Below are positions 37,501-45,131 of a stretch of 64,000 bases of DNA, piece after piece. Made by a program: the position numbers and the translations under genes. Source of the stretch: Lachnospiraceae bacterium. GTDB lineage: Bacteria; Bacillota; Clostridia; Lachnospirales; Lachnospiraceae. Under the pieces are notes generated by a model. The model was not told where the DNA came from. It saw only the letters and a program-made list of their open reading frames with translations, and ran no database searches. How positions within the stretch are numbered: position 1 is the first letter of the stretch; every line of letters starts with the position of its first letter. The stretch is taken from contig JAFZRZ010000032.1 of the NCBI GenBank assembly GCA_017619635.1, positions 1 through 64,000 of the forward strand, written 5' to 3'.

Positions 37501-39893
37501 ATGATCGTAACGGAAATGTATTAAAAGATTCGAAAGGTAATCTTGTAATAGACACTGATAGAGTCGAAGCTCATCTGGATGAAGATAATCAGAATTCGTA
37601 TTTATATGATTTTGTTTACTGGTGTATTAGTGAGAAGGATGGGAATAATTACAAATATCTGTATAAGAATGTCGATATTACAAGAAACTTTGAAAACAAT
37701 ACTGTTACAACTGATGGTAAGACGGCACTTGCTCACAGAGAGAGCTTTATAAAATATGTAAATATTTCTAAACTTCAGGTTGAAGTTAAGGAACAGCCAC
37801 CGTTATACAATCCTTATGATACAAATGACAGTAATAAGCATAACTACCTTGCAATGAATAGCATGGGTCAGTATGCACTTGAATATACTGTTAAACTTAC
37901 AAATGATGCTGCAGTAGATACTACCAAGACAAATTATGATTGTCAGTTATACATTGACCATGATGGTGACGGACGTTTCGAGGCGGTGGAAATGCTTGAC
38001 GGAATTGATATAACCAATGTCGATAACAATGATTATATCAGTCCTGATGGTTCAGGAAAGTATCATCTCACAACAGGTACTACTTACAAGATCTACAGAA
38101 CAGTTCCAGAAGGATATGTTGGTTTGGTTCCTTGGAAGTTGGTATTTGTTGAAAACAGAGATGGAGACGGAGCTGCTCTTATAAAGACGGCAGTTCAGGA
38201 TTACTCTGCTATAGCCGATCTGACTAACAAGCCTACCATCAAGATTTTGCAGATCACTTCAGGAAATAGTGACAGTACAAACTTGAACCTTTGGAATGAT
38301 GCGAGATTAAGAGAGTTATATACGCAGGTTGTTGACTTCAATATTCAGGTAGACCATGTTAAGTCATCAGATTTCATGAATCGTACCGGAACTATATTCG
38401 GAAACGGAGTTGATAGACTTGAGAAGATGTACGAGTATGATATGCTTGTTCTTGGCTTCCTTGATATGTACAGCCTGACAGGTACGAATACAGCTACATC
38501 TAAAGAGGGTATATTGTGTATTCGTGAATATATGCTTTCAGGACGAAGCGTATTGTTCACACATGACCTTACCTCTACGAGAATCAGAAATACAGATGGT
38601 AACGATTGGGGTGAACTTGCAGACAGATATCTGAGAGATATTCAGGGAATGGATAGATATGGCTATATTCAAGATAATGTTGCTAATCTGACATTCTCAA
38701 ATGGAACAGCCCTAACAGAGTATAAATCTGTATATGATACCAGATATAGTAGTAACCTGGCTAAAGTAGGTTTCTCTGACTCCAGTCTTCTTAGAAGAAG
38801 TAGTAGTGACTATGGTGATATAGCAGCACAGAATACCAGAAATCTGTCTAACAGCAGTAATGGTAGTGATAAGTATATGGATAACGAACGTGAAGGTTAT
38901 TCTGTAGCTCGAGTTAACAGAGGACAGATCACAGAGTATCCGTTCAGAATTGGATCTCTTGAGCAGAGTAACATCGCTAATGGTGATACAAATTATTATG
39001 CTAATCCGTACATTACAGTTGCAAAGACTCACCATCAGTACTTCCAGCTTGATATGGAGACTGATTACACGGACGAGAACTATGATGATGATATTGTAGT
39101 ATGGTATGCATTAAGCTTACCGGGTAATGCGAAGTCTAAGTACCTTAAACTGAATTATAACGATGTAAGAAATAACTTCTACATATATAATAAGGGTAAT
39201 ATCACATATACAGGTGCTGGACATTCTAACATCGGTGGCGATGAAGAAAAGAAGCTTTTTGTTAACACGCTGGTTGCTGCATACAATGCAGGTACACATG
39301 CTCCTTATGCATCGTATAAGAATAACGATACGAGACTTGCAACAGACATCACAAGCAGTTATATTCCTTACGATATAACATTCTCACAGACAACTGCTGA
39401 AGATGGAGGCAATGAGAATGGTTGGCTTCAGGATACAGTTACTGTATATTTCAAGACGGTTAACAACAACCTTCAGGACAACCGTAGAGCTCTTATAGCA
39501 CAGTATTATGTTGAAGTTCCTTCAGGTGGGGACATTACAATCGGTACAACACAGTATAAGATCATTACTCCTGTTGCTGGTTCGGTTAAACTTTGTACCA
39601 TAACAAACAGCGGTACAACGTACACAGATGTAAGTGATCCTCAGGTGCTTGAAAACGGACGTGTATATAAGATGGACTTCAGAGTTTCAGACCTTATGAA
39701 TGGTGATCTTCAGGGCGTTAACACTAGATACCATGCTAAGATCTACACACGTATGAGATGTCAGTCAAAGTCAAAGAGTGTAGACGAAGAAAAAGCAGAT
39801 ATCAATGCTACAGGAACATTTACTTCACTTTCTGCTAACGACAGTATGAAGCCTCTGAATGTAAACTTTACACAGTTATATGATCTGAAGTAA
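34593..39893 (+). CDS. Giant exported protein, DUF5057-like, possible pilus tip adhesin
   Basis: A 1766-residue protein with a signal-peptide-like N-terminus: basic residues to about 11, a hydrophobic core (12-31) and an ALA motif at 37-39. There is no prepilin motif (no Gly-Phe-x3-Glu) and no LPXTG at the C-terminus. Early motif FKILEIV (59-65) and the later YDMLVLGFLDMY and REYMLSGRSVLFTHD segment (His1324-Asp1325) are features I associate with the DUF5057 proteins of Lachnospiraceae, which have a Rossmann-like core. Many Asp-Gly/Asn repeats (DTDGNT, DGNGNP, DADGN) could bind calcium. It is the last gene of the pilus run and ends at a terminator, so a role at the pilus tip, like PilY1, is an inference only. 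Confidence 0.65.
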   Translation: MHRINAGRGKKIISASIAGVLTVAIVSTALYKDSSVALARPSLPGIEEIVNGNSSGRPFKILEIVDQYTNARIGYTVAGEEPSNKDAQAISDMASYGERKDYFMTDYDSTDPIDNSAWNTAFDELNTKAFAYADYDQGPEPGAVGAYDDKTDGIKTGKSYGTFETNSTTTGRYDDADTSGDYVQVNDGTANTDGHKTIDDVYQKLPGTDQTGYFYMNYAGFLYNGDTTLANNYNILQYALIDTDNSWKFPFKIYEEDVNTDADGNLLVDGNGNPYSIHYQYYDDDRYIFNDPFEAILDENDADDANDDIYTFTTEPADGSVIYTSEDDGRLKYCGYISTVSGVLSLNYDSNNDGTIDKTIPVSARVYEFDPDVNGDPQKDTDGNTILKLDASGNPIPIESFASIALNDLSIKYSTVRKATNGDGAAIKKYYISSTQQGVGGLYELATLRFRAVNDPDVLPEEFGIKDETEKGLFAAGPAGDNTWYHVWYYKSQSNSPYKYNEKPHDGKYDFVHDYTAPDVDTYYYKGGYTNYEWFKKEVLDVDEADCGKICIDVITKKLHEVTADDIKDADLIYFTGNGVYDTDTSGAAIDMQYDAAAALITAVDQENKAVVINLRATNAGTQFIHFGGTIAQTAISLLLQNDVDGISQFVGATDWNMSDEKKTELLGWRLAYYANAGSTRKDLSHVTGSVFVNDNVDTTLDAISTDFTTAYSDAKVSGFTLNVSTSTSTHADFTFDGFKDVQKDIDEEKFYLEVAGKNVGDFNDTISKATSIRYILNYGDRRVVGKTALRVLDLEPYYSRDVEGVVDDYSDNNELKKVLYVNNGRSNVTVENIADVRDIFAINWFKQNVSDTTDRIDVTGIGTKEFIGRIEDLNESYDMIYIGMDTAYINTAISKENNKYYKSKNVVSNDGATYVYRHTGDRISTSNQTGGDGTWNMGGNDITPDKFRELQNYVKAGYAVLLSDEFFKYDRNGNVLKDSKGNLVIDTDRVEAHLDEDNQNSYLYDFVYWCISEKDGNNYKYLYKNVDITRNFENNTVTTDGKTALAHRESFIKYVNISKLQVEVKEQPPLYNPYDTNDSNKHNYLAMNSMGQYALEYTVKLTNDAAVDTTKTNYDCQLYIDHDGDGRFEAVEMLDGIDITNVDNNDYISPDGSGKYHLTTGTTYKIYRTVPEGYVGLVPWKLVFVENRDGDGAALIKTAVQDYSAIADLTNKPTIKILQITSGNSDSTNLNLWNDARLRELYTQVVDFNIQVDHVKSSDFMNRTGTIFGNGVDRLEKMYEYDMLVLGFLDMYSLTGTNTATSKEGILCIREYMLSGRSVLFTHDLTSTRIRNTDGNDWGELADRYLRDIQGMDRYGYIQDNVANLTFSNGTALTEYKSVYDTRYSSNLAKVGFSDSSLLRRSSSDYGDIAAQNTRNLSNSSNGSDKYMDNEREGYSVARVNRGQITEYPFRIGSLEQSNIANGDTNYYANPYITVAKTHHQYFQLDMETDYTDENYDDDIVVWYALSLPGNAKSKYLKLNYNDVRNNFYIYNKGNITYTGAGHSNIGGDEEKKLFVNTLVAAYNAGTHAPYASYKNNDTRLATDITSSYIPYDITFSQTTAEDGGNENGWLQDTVTVYFKTVNNNLQDNRRALIAQYYVEVPSGGDITIGTTQYKIITPVAGSVKLCTITNSGTTYTDVSDPQVLENGRVYKMDFRVSDLMNGDLQGVNTRYHAKIYTRMRCQSKSKSVDEEKADINATGTFTSLSANDSMKPLNVNFTQLYDLK

Positions 39894-39916
39894 AAGATTT
39901 AATAAATAATTTTACT

Positions 39917-39948
39917 ATATACGGGAGAGTGATCTCCCGTATATTTTT
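39917..39948 (+). terminator. Rho-independent terminator of the pilus cluster
   Basis: ATATACGGGAGA (39917-39928), loop GTGA, TCTCCCGTATAT (39933-39944), then a run of T to 39948. Twelve perfect pairs. It marks the end of the pilus transcription unit. Confidence 0.93.
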
Positions 39949-39952
39949 GCTA

Positions 39953-39982
39953 TTGATTATCACAAAGGTTTTGCGCTATAAT
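39953..39982 (+). promoter_or_regulatory. SigA-type promoter for the small HTH gene
   Basis: TTGATT (39953-39958), 18 bases, TATAAT (39977-39982). It follows the pilus terminator directly and lies about 68 bases before the start at 40050. Confidence 0.7.
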
Positions 39983-40049
39983 ATAATCAGATTTATATGG
40001 GTAGCTATGTTTTTATATAGATTTGATTCTTATTGAAGGAGGGAAAATT

Positions 40050-40364
40050 ATGGCAAAAGAGATGATCTGGGTGGCTAAAGGTGGAAGACCATGCAAGAAT
40101 AAGCCCAAAATGAGCGAACTTCGTAAAGAGGCAAAGGTCATGACGGTCCAGGAACTTATGGAGAAATATGATGTAAGTCAGGCAACCATGTATCGTTACC
40201 TCAAAGAGGCTTTTGAAGGCCCTGTAAAGAAGGAGAAGGCACCTGCTCCCGAAGATCTTAATATGAAGGAACTTATCAAGGAAAATGCTGATCTTAAAAA
40301 GCAGGTTGAGCGTCTTATGGTGTACAAGCAGAAATACGAGGATCTCAAGAAGAAAGTAAAATAA
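40050..40364 (+). CDS. Small HTH protein with C-terminal coiled coil
   Basis: A 104-residue basic protein I do not recognise by name. The N-terminus MAKEMIWVAKGGRPCKNKP has an AT-hook-like GGRPCKNKP. It is followed by VMTVQELMEKYDVSQATMYRYLKEA, which fits a helix-turn-helix of the resolvase-C/Hin type (VxxLxxxYxVSxxTxYRYL). The C-terminal part (ELIKENADLKKQVERLMVY) is a coiled coil, probably for dimerisation. ATG 40050 has GAAGGAGGG upstream; longer starts are unlikely. It has its own promoter and terminator between the pilus cluster and topA, so it is a monocistronic putative DNA-binding regulator. Its targets are unknown. Confidence 0.75.
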   Translation: MAKEMIWVAKGGRPCKNKPKMSELRKEAKVMTVQELMEKYDVSQATMYRYLKEAFEGPVKKEKAPAPEDLNMKELIKENADLKKQVERLMVYKQKYEDLKKKVK

Positions 40365-40365
40365 G

Positions 40366-40388
40366 AAAAGAGCTTCGGCTCTTTTTTT
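40366..40388 (+). terminator. Rho-independent terminator after the small HTH gene
   Basis: AAAAGAGC, tetraloop TTCG, GCTCTTTT with the T-run continuing to 40388. Immediately follows the stop codon at 40362-40364. Confidence 0.92.
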
Positions 40389-40410
40389 AGTGCAGATTTT
40401 GAAATAATTT

Positions 40411-40439
40411 TTGACATTGAAGTTTTTTTGTTGTATAGT
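40411..40439 (+). promoter_or_regulatory. SigA-type promoter of topA
   Basis: TTGACA (40411-40416), 17 bases, TATAGT (40434-40439). A perfect -35 and near-perfect -10. The transcript would have a leader of about 95 bases before topA; I see no known riboswitch fold in it. Confidence 0.85.
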
Positions 40440-40540
40440 GTTGACCGAAACTGATTTATAAATCTATTGAAGGTATGTTAGGGATAAGAGTTTTGGGACG
40501 ATTAGATGTCCTAAGATATTAAACCTACAGGGAATGAGAA

Positions 40541-42589
40541 ATGGCAAAGAATCTGGTAATAGTGGAGTCACCCGCAAAGGTGAAGACCATAGGAAAGTTT
40601 TTGGGAAGCAATTACATAGTGGCTGCCAGTAATGGTCATGTAAGGGATCTGCCCAAGTCATCGCTTGGTATAGATGTCGAGAATGATTATGAACCCAAGT
40701 ATATAACAATAAGAGGAAAGGGAGATATTCTTGCGAATCTTCGTAAGGAAGTCAAGAAAGCTGACAAGATATACCTTGCAACTGACCCTGACCGTGAAGG
40801 AGAGGCTATAAGCTGGCATCTTCTCGCGGCTTTAAAACTCGATGATAAAAAAGTATATCGTATCACATTTAACGAGATAACAAAGAATGCTGTCAAAGAA
40901 TCACTTAAAAACGCCCGTGAGATAGACATGGATCTGGTTGATGCACAGCAGGCCAGACGTTGCCTTGACAGGTGTGTTGGATATCGTATATCACCCCTTT
41001 TGTGGGCAAAGGTTAAGCGTGGTCTTAGTGCAGGCCGTGTACAGTCTGTTGCTTTAAGGATCATCTGTGACAGAGAAGATGAGATCGCAAACTTTGTGCC
41101 AGAAGAATACTGGACGTTAGATGCAAACCTTGTATGCCAGCGTAAGGGCAAGGATTTTACTGTTAATTACACCGGCGATATAAAGGGCGGAGAACAGATT
41201 GATAGTATCGTAAAAGAACTTAATGGCGCTGAGTTTACGGTTGATGAGGTAAAGAACGGAACACGTACCAAAAAAGCACCGCTTCCGTTTACGACTTCTA
41301 CTCTTCAGCAGGAAGCAAGTAAGGCACTCAATTTCTCTACGACCAAGACTATGCGTATAGCTCAGCAGCTCTATGAAGGCGTTGAAATCAAGGGGCAGGG
41401 TACCGTTGGTATAATCACTTACTTAAGAACCGATTCTACAAGAGTTTCTGATGAGGCTTTAAAGAATGCACGTGAGTATATCGCAAGCCAGTATGGCGAG
41501 AGATATGTGGGTGAGGAAGTTACCGCTAAAAAAGAAGGCGGAAAGATCCAGGATGCGCATGAGGCTATCAGGCCCACAGATATAGCACGTACACCTCAGC
41601 TTATCAAGGATTCGCTTTCAAGAGATCAGCTGAGACTGTACCAATTAATATGGAAGAGATTCGTTGCATCACGTATGGCTGCAGCCATATATGATACGAC
41701 TTCTGTTAAGTTTTCTGCGGGTAAGCATAATTTTAGTGCTGGAGCCAGCAAGATCGCGTTTGAAGGTTTCAGGAATGTATATATAGAAGCTGATGATGCT
41801 AAAGATAATGGCAATTCGCTTCTTTGTAACCTTATACAGGGTGATAAGCTTGATTGTAAGGGCCTTGAGCCTAAACAGCATTTTACACAGCCTCCGGCTC
41901 ATTTTACGGAAGCGAGCCTTGTAAGAGCACTTGAAGAGCTTGGAATAGGCCGTCCGAGTACATATGCACCTACTATAAGTACTATCCTTGGCAGAAGATA
42001 TATAGTCAAGGAAGGCAGAAACATATATGTTACGGAACTTGGAGAGATCGTAAATAACCTCATGAAAGAGGCATTTCCAAGCATAGTTGATGTTACATTC
42101 ACGGCAAACATGGAAGCTCTGCTGGATGCTGTTGAGGAAGGTAATGTCAAGTGGAAGACTATCATAGCCAATTTCTATCCGGATCTTGATGAGGCTGTTA
42201 TCGCAGCTGAAAAGGAACTGGAAAATGTTGAGATACGCGATGAGGAATCAGGCGAGCTCTGCGAGCAGTGCGGCAAACCGCTTCTTATCAAATACGGACC
42301 TCACGGTAAGTTCCAGGCATGTTCCGGTTTCCCGGATTGTCATTTCACAAAGCCTTACTTTGAAAAGATAGGTGTTACCTGTCCGAAATGTGGTAAGGAT
42401 ATCGTGGTTAAGGCTACAAGAAAAGGACGTAAATACTATGGCTGTATAGATAATCCTGATTGTGACTTTATGACATGGCAGAAGCCTTCAGGAAAGCTTT
42501 GTCCCAAATGCGGTCAGATGCTTCTTCATCGTGGTGGTAAGCTTGTATGCATGTCAGAGGAGTGCAATTACTCTGAAAGCGAAAAATAA
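40541..42589 (+). CDS. topA: DNA topoisomerase I
   Basis: A 682-residue type IA topoisomerase that relaxes negative supercoils. The TOPRIM domain has Glu9 in VIVESPAKVKTIGKF and Asp82-x-Asp84-x-Glu86 in DPDREGE. The catalytic tyrosine is Tyr294 in GIITYLRTDSTR. Residues about 575-680 hold three topoisomerase C4 zinc ribbons: CEQCGKPL...C, CPKCGKDI...C, CPKCGQM...C. Length and domain order are typical for Firmicutes. It has its own promoter and terminator. codY follows, as in the wider Bacillus codY neighbourhood. Confidence 0.97.
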   Translation: MAKNLVIVESPAKVKTIGKFLGSNYIVAASNGHVRDLPKSSLGIDVENDYEPKYITIRGKGDILANLRKEVKKADKIYLATDPDREGEAISWHLLAALKLDDKKVYRITFNEITKNAVKESLKNAREIDMDLVDAQQARRCLDRCVGYRISPLLWAKVKRGLSAGRVQSVALRIICDREDEIANFVPEEYWTLDANLVCQRKGKDFTVNYTGDIKGGEQIDSIVKELNGAEFTVDEVKNGTRTKKAPLPFTTSTLQQEASKALNFSTTKTMRIAQQLYEGVEIKGQGTVGIITYLRTDSTRVSDEALKNAREYIASQYGERYVGEEVTAKKEGGKIQDAHEAIRPTDIARTPQLIKDSLSRDQLRLYQLIWKRFVASRMAAAIYDTTSVKFSAGKHNFSAGASKIAFEGFRNVYIEADDAKDNGNSLLCNLIQGDKLDCKGLEPKQHFTQPPAHFTEASLVRALEELGIGRPSTYAPTISTILGRRYIVKEGRNIYVTELGEIVNNLMKEAFPSIVDVTFTANMEALLDAVEEGNVKWKTIIANFYPDLDEAVIAAEKELENVEIRDEESGELCEQCGKPLLIKYGPHGKFQACSGFPDCHFTKPYFEKIGVTCPKCGKDIVVKATRKGRKYYGCIDNPDCDFMTWQKPSGKLCPKCGQMLLHRGGKLVCMSEECNYSESEK

Positions 42590-42608
42590 CACAGTTTGAA
42601 CAGACGCT

Positions 42609-42642
42609 AAAGATCATCTCAATTTGGAGATGATCTTTTTTT
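42609..42642 (+). terminator. Rho-independent terminator of topA
   Basis: AAAGATCATCTC (42609-42620), loop AATTTG, GAGATGATCTTT (42627-42638), then T to 42642. Twelve perfect pairs. Confidence 0.93.
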
Positions 42643-42674
42643 ATAAATAAATCAATAATAGAATAAACAATCTA

Positions 42675-42689
42675 AATTGTCTAAAAATA
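42675..42689 (+). promoter_or_regulatory. Possible CodY box before codY
   Basis: AATTGTCTAAAAATA matches the CodY consensus AATTTTCWGAAAATT at 12 of 15 positions and lies directly upstream of the -35. This suggests autoregulation, though AT-rich DNA gives such matches by chance. Confidence 0.4.
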
Positions 42690-42690
42690 T

Positions 42691-42719
42691 TTGAACTATC
42701 CTGTCAATTGTGATAAAAT
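42691..42719 (+). promoter_or_regulatory. SigA-type promoter of codY
   Basis: TTGAAC (42691-42696), 17 bases, TAAAAT (42714-42719). The start codon follows after a leader of about 50 bases with AGGAGGT at 42762-42768. Confidence 0.7.
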
Positions 42720-42776
42720 TATATCCAAGGAAGTGCCATTGGAGGAATATGGAGATTATTCAGGAGGTATTTATCT

Positions 42777-43559
42777 ATGAGTAGTGTTCAATTATTGGAT
42801 AAGACCAGAAAGATAGGTAAGCTTTTACATAACAATAATTCAAGTAAGGTTGTGTTTAATGATATATGTGCTGTTATGCAGGAAATCCTTGACAGCAATG
42901 TTCTTGTTATCAGTAAGAAAGGCAAGGTTCTTGGAATAGACAACACTGAAAATGTGGAAGTCATCCATGAACTTATAAAGGATAAGGTTGGCGGATTCAT
43001 AGACGGTATGCTGAATGAGCGTATGCTTGCGGTTCTTTCGACCAAAGAGAATGTTAACCTTGAGACACTTGGATTTGAGGATACCGATGTCAGCAAGTTT
43101 ACTGCTATCATTGCTCCTATTGAGATAGCAGGAGAGAGGCTTGGCACACTGTTCATCTATAAATCAGGACAGATGTATGACATAGATGACATCATCCTGT
43201 GCGAATACGGATCAACTGTTGTGGGGCTTGAGATGCTGCGCGCGGTTAACGAAGAGAATGCCGAAGAGTCCAGAAAGGTAGCGGTTGTAAAATCGGCAAT
43301 AAGCACACTCAGTTTTTCTGAGATGGAAGCTATCGTTCATATATTTGATGAACTCAACGGTATGGAAGGCATCCTGGTTGCAAGTAAGATCGCAGACAGA
43401 GTCGGGATCACCAGAAGTGTTATAGTTAATGCTTTAAGAAAATTTGAGTCGGCAGGTGTTATAGAATCAAGGTCATCCGGAATGAAGGGAACATACATCA
43501 AAGTATTAAATGATGTTGTGTTTGATGAGATAGACAAACTGAGAAAAAAAGAATCATAA
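42777..43559 (+). CDS. codY: GTP-sensing pleiotropic repressor CodY
   Basis: A 260-residue global regulator that binds GTP and branched-chain amino acids and represses stationary-phase genes. The N-terminal GAF domain (about 1-155) begins with LLDKTRKIGKLLH. The C-terminal winged HTH has IADRVGITRSVIVNALRKFE, followed by SAGVIESRSSGMKGTYIKVLN, nearly identical to Bacillus CodY, so the DNA target should be similar. AGGAGGT precedes the ATG. It sits directly upstream of the flagellar operon, as in B. subtilis; in that genus CodY also represses the fla/che promoter, so nutrient control of motility is plausible here. Confidence 0.96.
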   Translation: MSSVQLLDKTRKIGKLLHNNNSSKVVFNDICAVMQEILDSNVLVISKKGKVLGIDNTENVEVIHELIKDKVGGFIDGMLNERMLAVLSTKENVNLETLGFEDTDVSKFTAIIAPIEIAGERLGTLFIYKSGQMYDIDDIILCEYGSTVVGLEMLRAVNEENAEESRKVAVVKSAISTLSFSEMEAIVHIFDELNGMEGILVASKIADRVGITRSVIVNALRKFESAGVIESRSSGMKGTYIKVLNDVVFDEIDKLRKKES

Positions 43560-43629
43560 AGTAAACGGACGATCCTGTCGATATATGTTTTGAACAGCAA
43601 ACAATATCTGAAATGGAATTCGCGTATAT

Positions 43630-43660
43630 AAAAGGACTTATACATCGTATAAGTCCTTTT
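43630..43660 (+). terminator. Rho-independent terminator of codY
   Basis: AAAAGGACTTATAC (43630-43643), loop ATC, GTATAAGTCCTTTT (43647-43660). Fourteen perfect pairs. A-rich and T-rich ends on both sides make it potentially bidirectional. It separates codY from the flagellar operon; the rest of the 43560-43878 gap contains the operon promoter and a leader. Confidence 0.9.
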
Positions 43661-43769
43661 ATGTTTTACAGGATGCGTCGAATGAATGCTTATAATGGCA
43701 CAAAAGCCTATAGATGCCCAATATCTATAACTTTTTTGTAAAAAAGGCACAAGATAATGTGTTTTTCTC

Positions 43770-43797
43770 TTGTATTTTTTGCGTAATTCTATATAAT
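43770..43797 (+). promoter_or_regulatory. SigA-type promoter of the flagellar operon
   Basis: TTGTAT (43770-43775), 16 bases, TATAAT (43792-43797), about 80 bases before the flgB start. No SigD-type element is seen here, so the operon is probably led by the housekeeping factor, as with the fla/che promoter of B. subtilis. Confidence 0.6.
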
Positions 43798-43878
43798 TAA
43801 ATAGGATATGTTTGCATATAAGCGGATTATACGCTGAGAGGTTAACATAACTACAACCTTAATGCAGAAAGGAACTAC

Positions 43879-44268
43879 ATGTACAATTCGGGAATATACA
43901 GCTACATAAACGTTTTGGACAAAGCAGCAGATGCTTCGTGGCTTCGTAATGAACTTATATCCAACAACATAGCCAATCAGGACACTCCGGGTTATAAGCG
44001 CACGGATGTTGATTTTGAGAGTCAGCTTTCACAGGCTCTTAAAAATCAGAAGTATACCTCGATCGATGCGAAGGTAAAGAACGCCGATCTTAAGAAACTC
44101 AACGGAAGGATCTATACCGATTACGGTGATTTCTCATACAGAATGGATGAGAACAATGTCGATCCGGAACAGGAACAGGTAAAGCTTGCTGCCAACCAGC
44201 TTAAGTATCAGGGACTGATCCAGGCGATGACCAAGGAATTTGCCAATATCAAATCAGTGTTGAAGTAG
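43879..44268 (+). CDS. flgB: Flagellar basal-body rod protein FlgB
   Basis: A 129-residue proximal rod subunit exported by the flagellar type III apparatus. The N-terminal region has LRNELISNNIANQDTPGYKR, the signature shared by rod and hook proteins. The C-terminal half ends in helical LAANQLKYQGLIQAMTKEF. Size is normal. AAAGGAAC precedes the ATG. It heads the 20-kb operon and is 11 bases from flgC. Confidence 0.95.
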   Translation: MYNSGIYSYINVLDKAADASWLRNELISNNIANQDTPGYKRTDVDFESQLSQALKNQKYTSIDAKVKNADLKKLNGRIYTDYGDFSYRMDENNVDPEQEQVKLAANQLKYQGLIQAMTKEFANIKSVLK

Positions 44269-44279
44269 AGGTGTGACTT

Positions 44280-44729
44280 ATGAGTATGTTTGATTCTTTT
44301 AATATAAATGCGAGCGGTCTGACAGCCCAGCGTTACCGTATGGATGTCATAGCAGAAAATGTGGCCAATGCCAATACGACAAGAACAGAGGACGGAACTC
44401 CTTACAAGAGAAAGGTTGTTACTTTTGAGGAGAAGAACGGCCATTACGAGAACTTTGATACGATATTTGGTCGTGCGAGCAGAAGGTTCAAAGGTCACGG
44501 CGTTGTTGCAAGCGGAACTTTTGAAGACAATTCTGAAGGAAACATGGTATATGATCCTGCTCATCCCGATGCGGATGAGAACGGATACGTTATATATCCT
44601 AATGTAAATATCATCACTGAGATGACAAACCTCATAGATGCATCCAGAAGTTATGAGGCAAATGCGACTGCATTTGAGGCAAGCAAATCAATTGCCAAGC
44701 AGGGGCTCAGCATGGGACAGGGCGGTTGA
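44280..44729 (+). CDS. flgC: Flagellar basal-body rod protein FlgC
   Basis: A 149-residue proximal rod subunit. N-terminal NINASGLTAQRYRMDVIAEN, then VANANTTRTEDGTPYKRK, and C-terminal MTNLIDASRSYEANATAFEAS are the FlgC family signatures. It assembles with FlgB and FliE between the MS ring and the distal rod. Translation start is ATG 44280 after a GAGGTGTG site. Confidence 0.95.
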   Translation: MSMFDSFNINASGLTAQRYRMDVIAENVANANTTRTEDGTPYKRKVVTFEEKNGHYENFDTIFGRASRRFKGHGVVASGTFEDNSEGNMVYDPAHPDADENGYVIYPNVNIITEMTNLIDASRSYEANATAFEASKSIAKQGLSMGQGG

Positions 44730-44786
44730 TGATAAGACAGTCAGTTTGAGATGACATTTAGCCTTTATATCAAAGGAGAATGAACG

Positions 44787-45113
44787 GTGGATATAACAGC
44801 TTTATATAACATATCATCAGGGGCGATACAGACAGCAACGAAGAATTCCGTAGCCGGTGTTAAGACAACGACTAATGATTCTGAGGATGCTTTCGGAGCT
44901 ATCTTCCAGACAGCTCTTGATAATATAAATCAGACAAATTCATATCTGTCAGATGCAGAGAATGAGGAACTTAAGTTTGCAATGGGACTTACAGACAACA
45001 CCCATGATCTGACTATAGCTTTGGAAAAAGCTTCAACAGCTCTTCAGTACACAGTAGCTGTAAGAGACAAACTCTTGGAAGCTTACAAAGAGCTCATGCA
45101 GATGCAGATATAA
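44787..45113 (+). CDS. fliE: Flagellar hook-basal body protein FliE
   Basis: A 108-residue adaptor between the FliF ring and the rod. The C-terminal part has MGLTDNTHDLTIALEKASTA and a helical VAVRDKLLEAYKELMQMQI end, the FliE pattern. GTG start at 44787 with AAAGGAG upstream. It is 18 bases from fliF. Confidence 0.93.
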   Translation: MDITALYNISSGAIQTATKNSVAGVKTTTNDSEDAFGAIFQTALDNINQTNSYLSDAENEELKFAMGLTDNTHDLTIALEKASTALQYTVAVRDKLLEAYKELMQMQI

Positions 45114-45131
45114 AAAATATAGAGGCAACTC

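Noticed and set aside
40440-40540. Riboswitch or attenuator in the topA leader
   Set aside because: Only a short GGGAC/GTCC pairing is visible; no known fold.
40687-41151. 154-residue reading frame on the minus strand
   Set aside because: It is antisense to the TOPRIM region of topA and has no independent support.
43798-43878. Cyclic-di-GMP riboswitch in the flagellar operon leader
   Set aside because: I looked for the conserved GEMM elements and did not see them; only a four-pair AGCG/CGCT stem is present.
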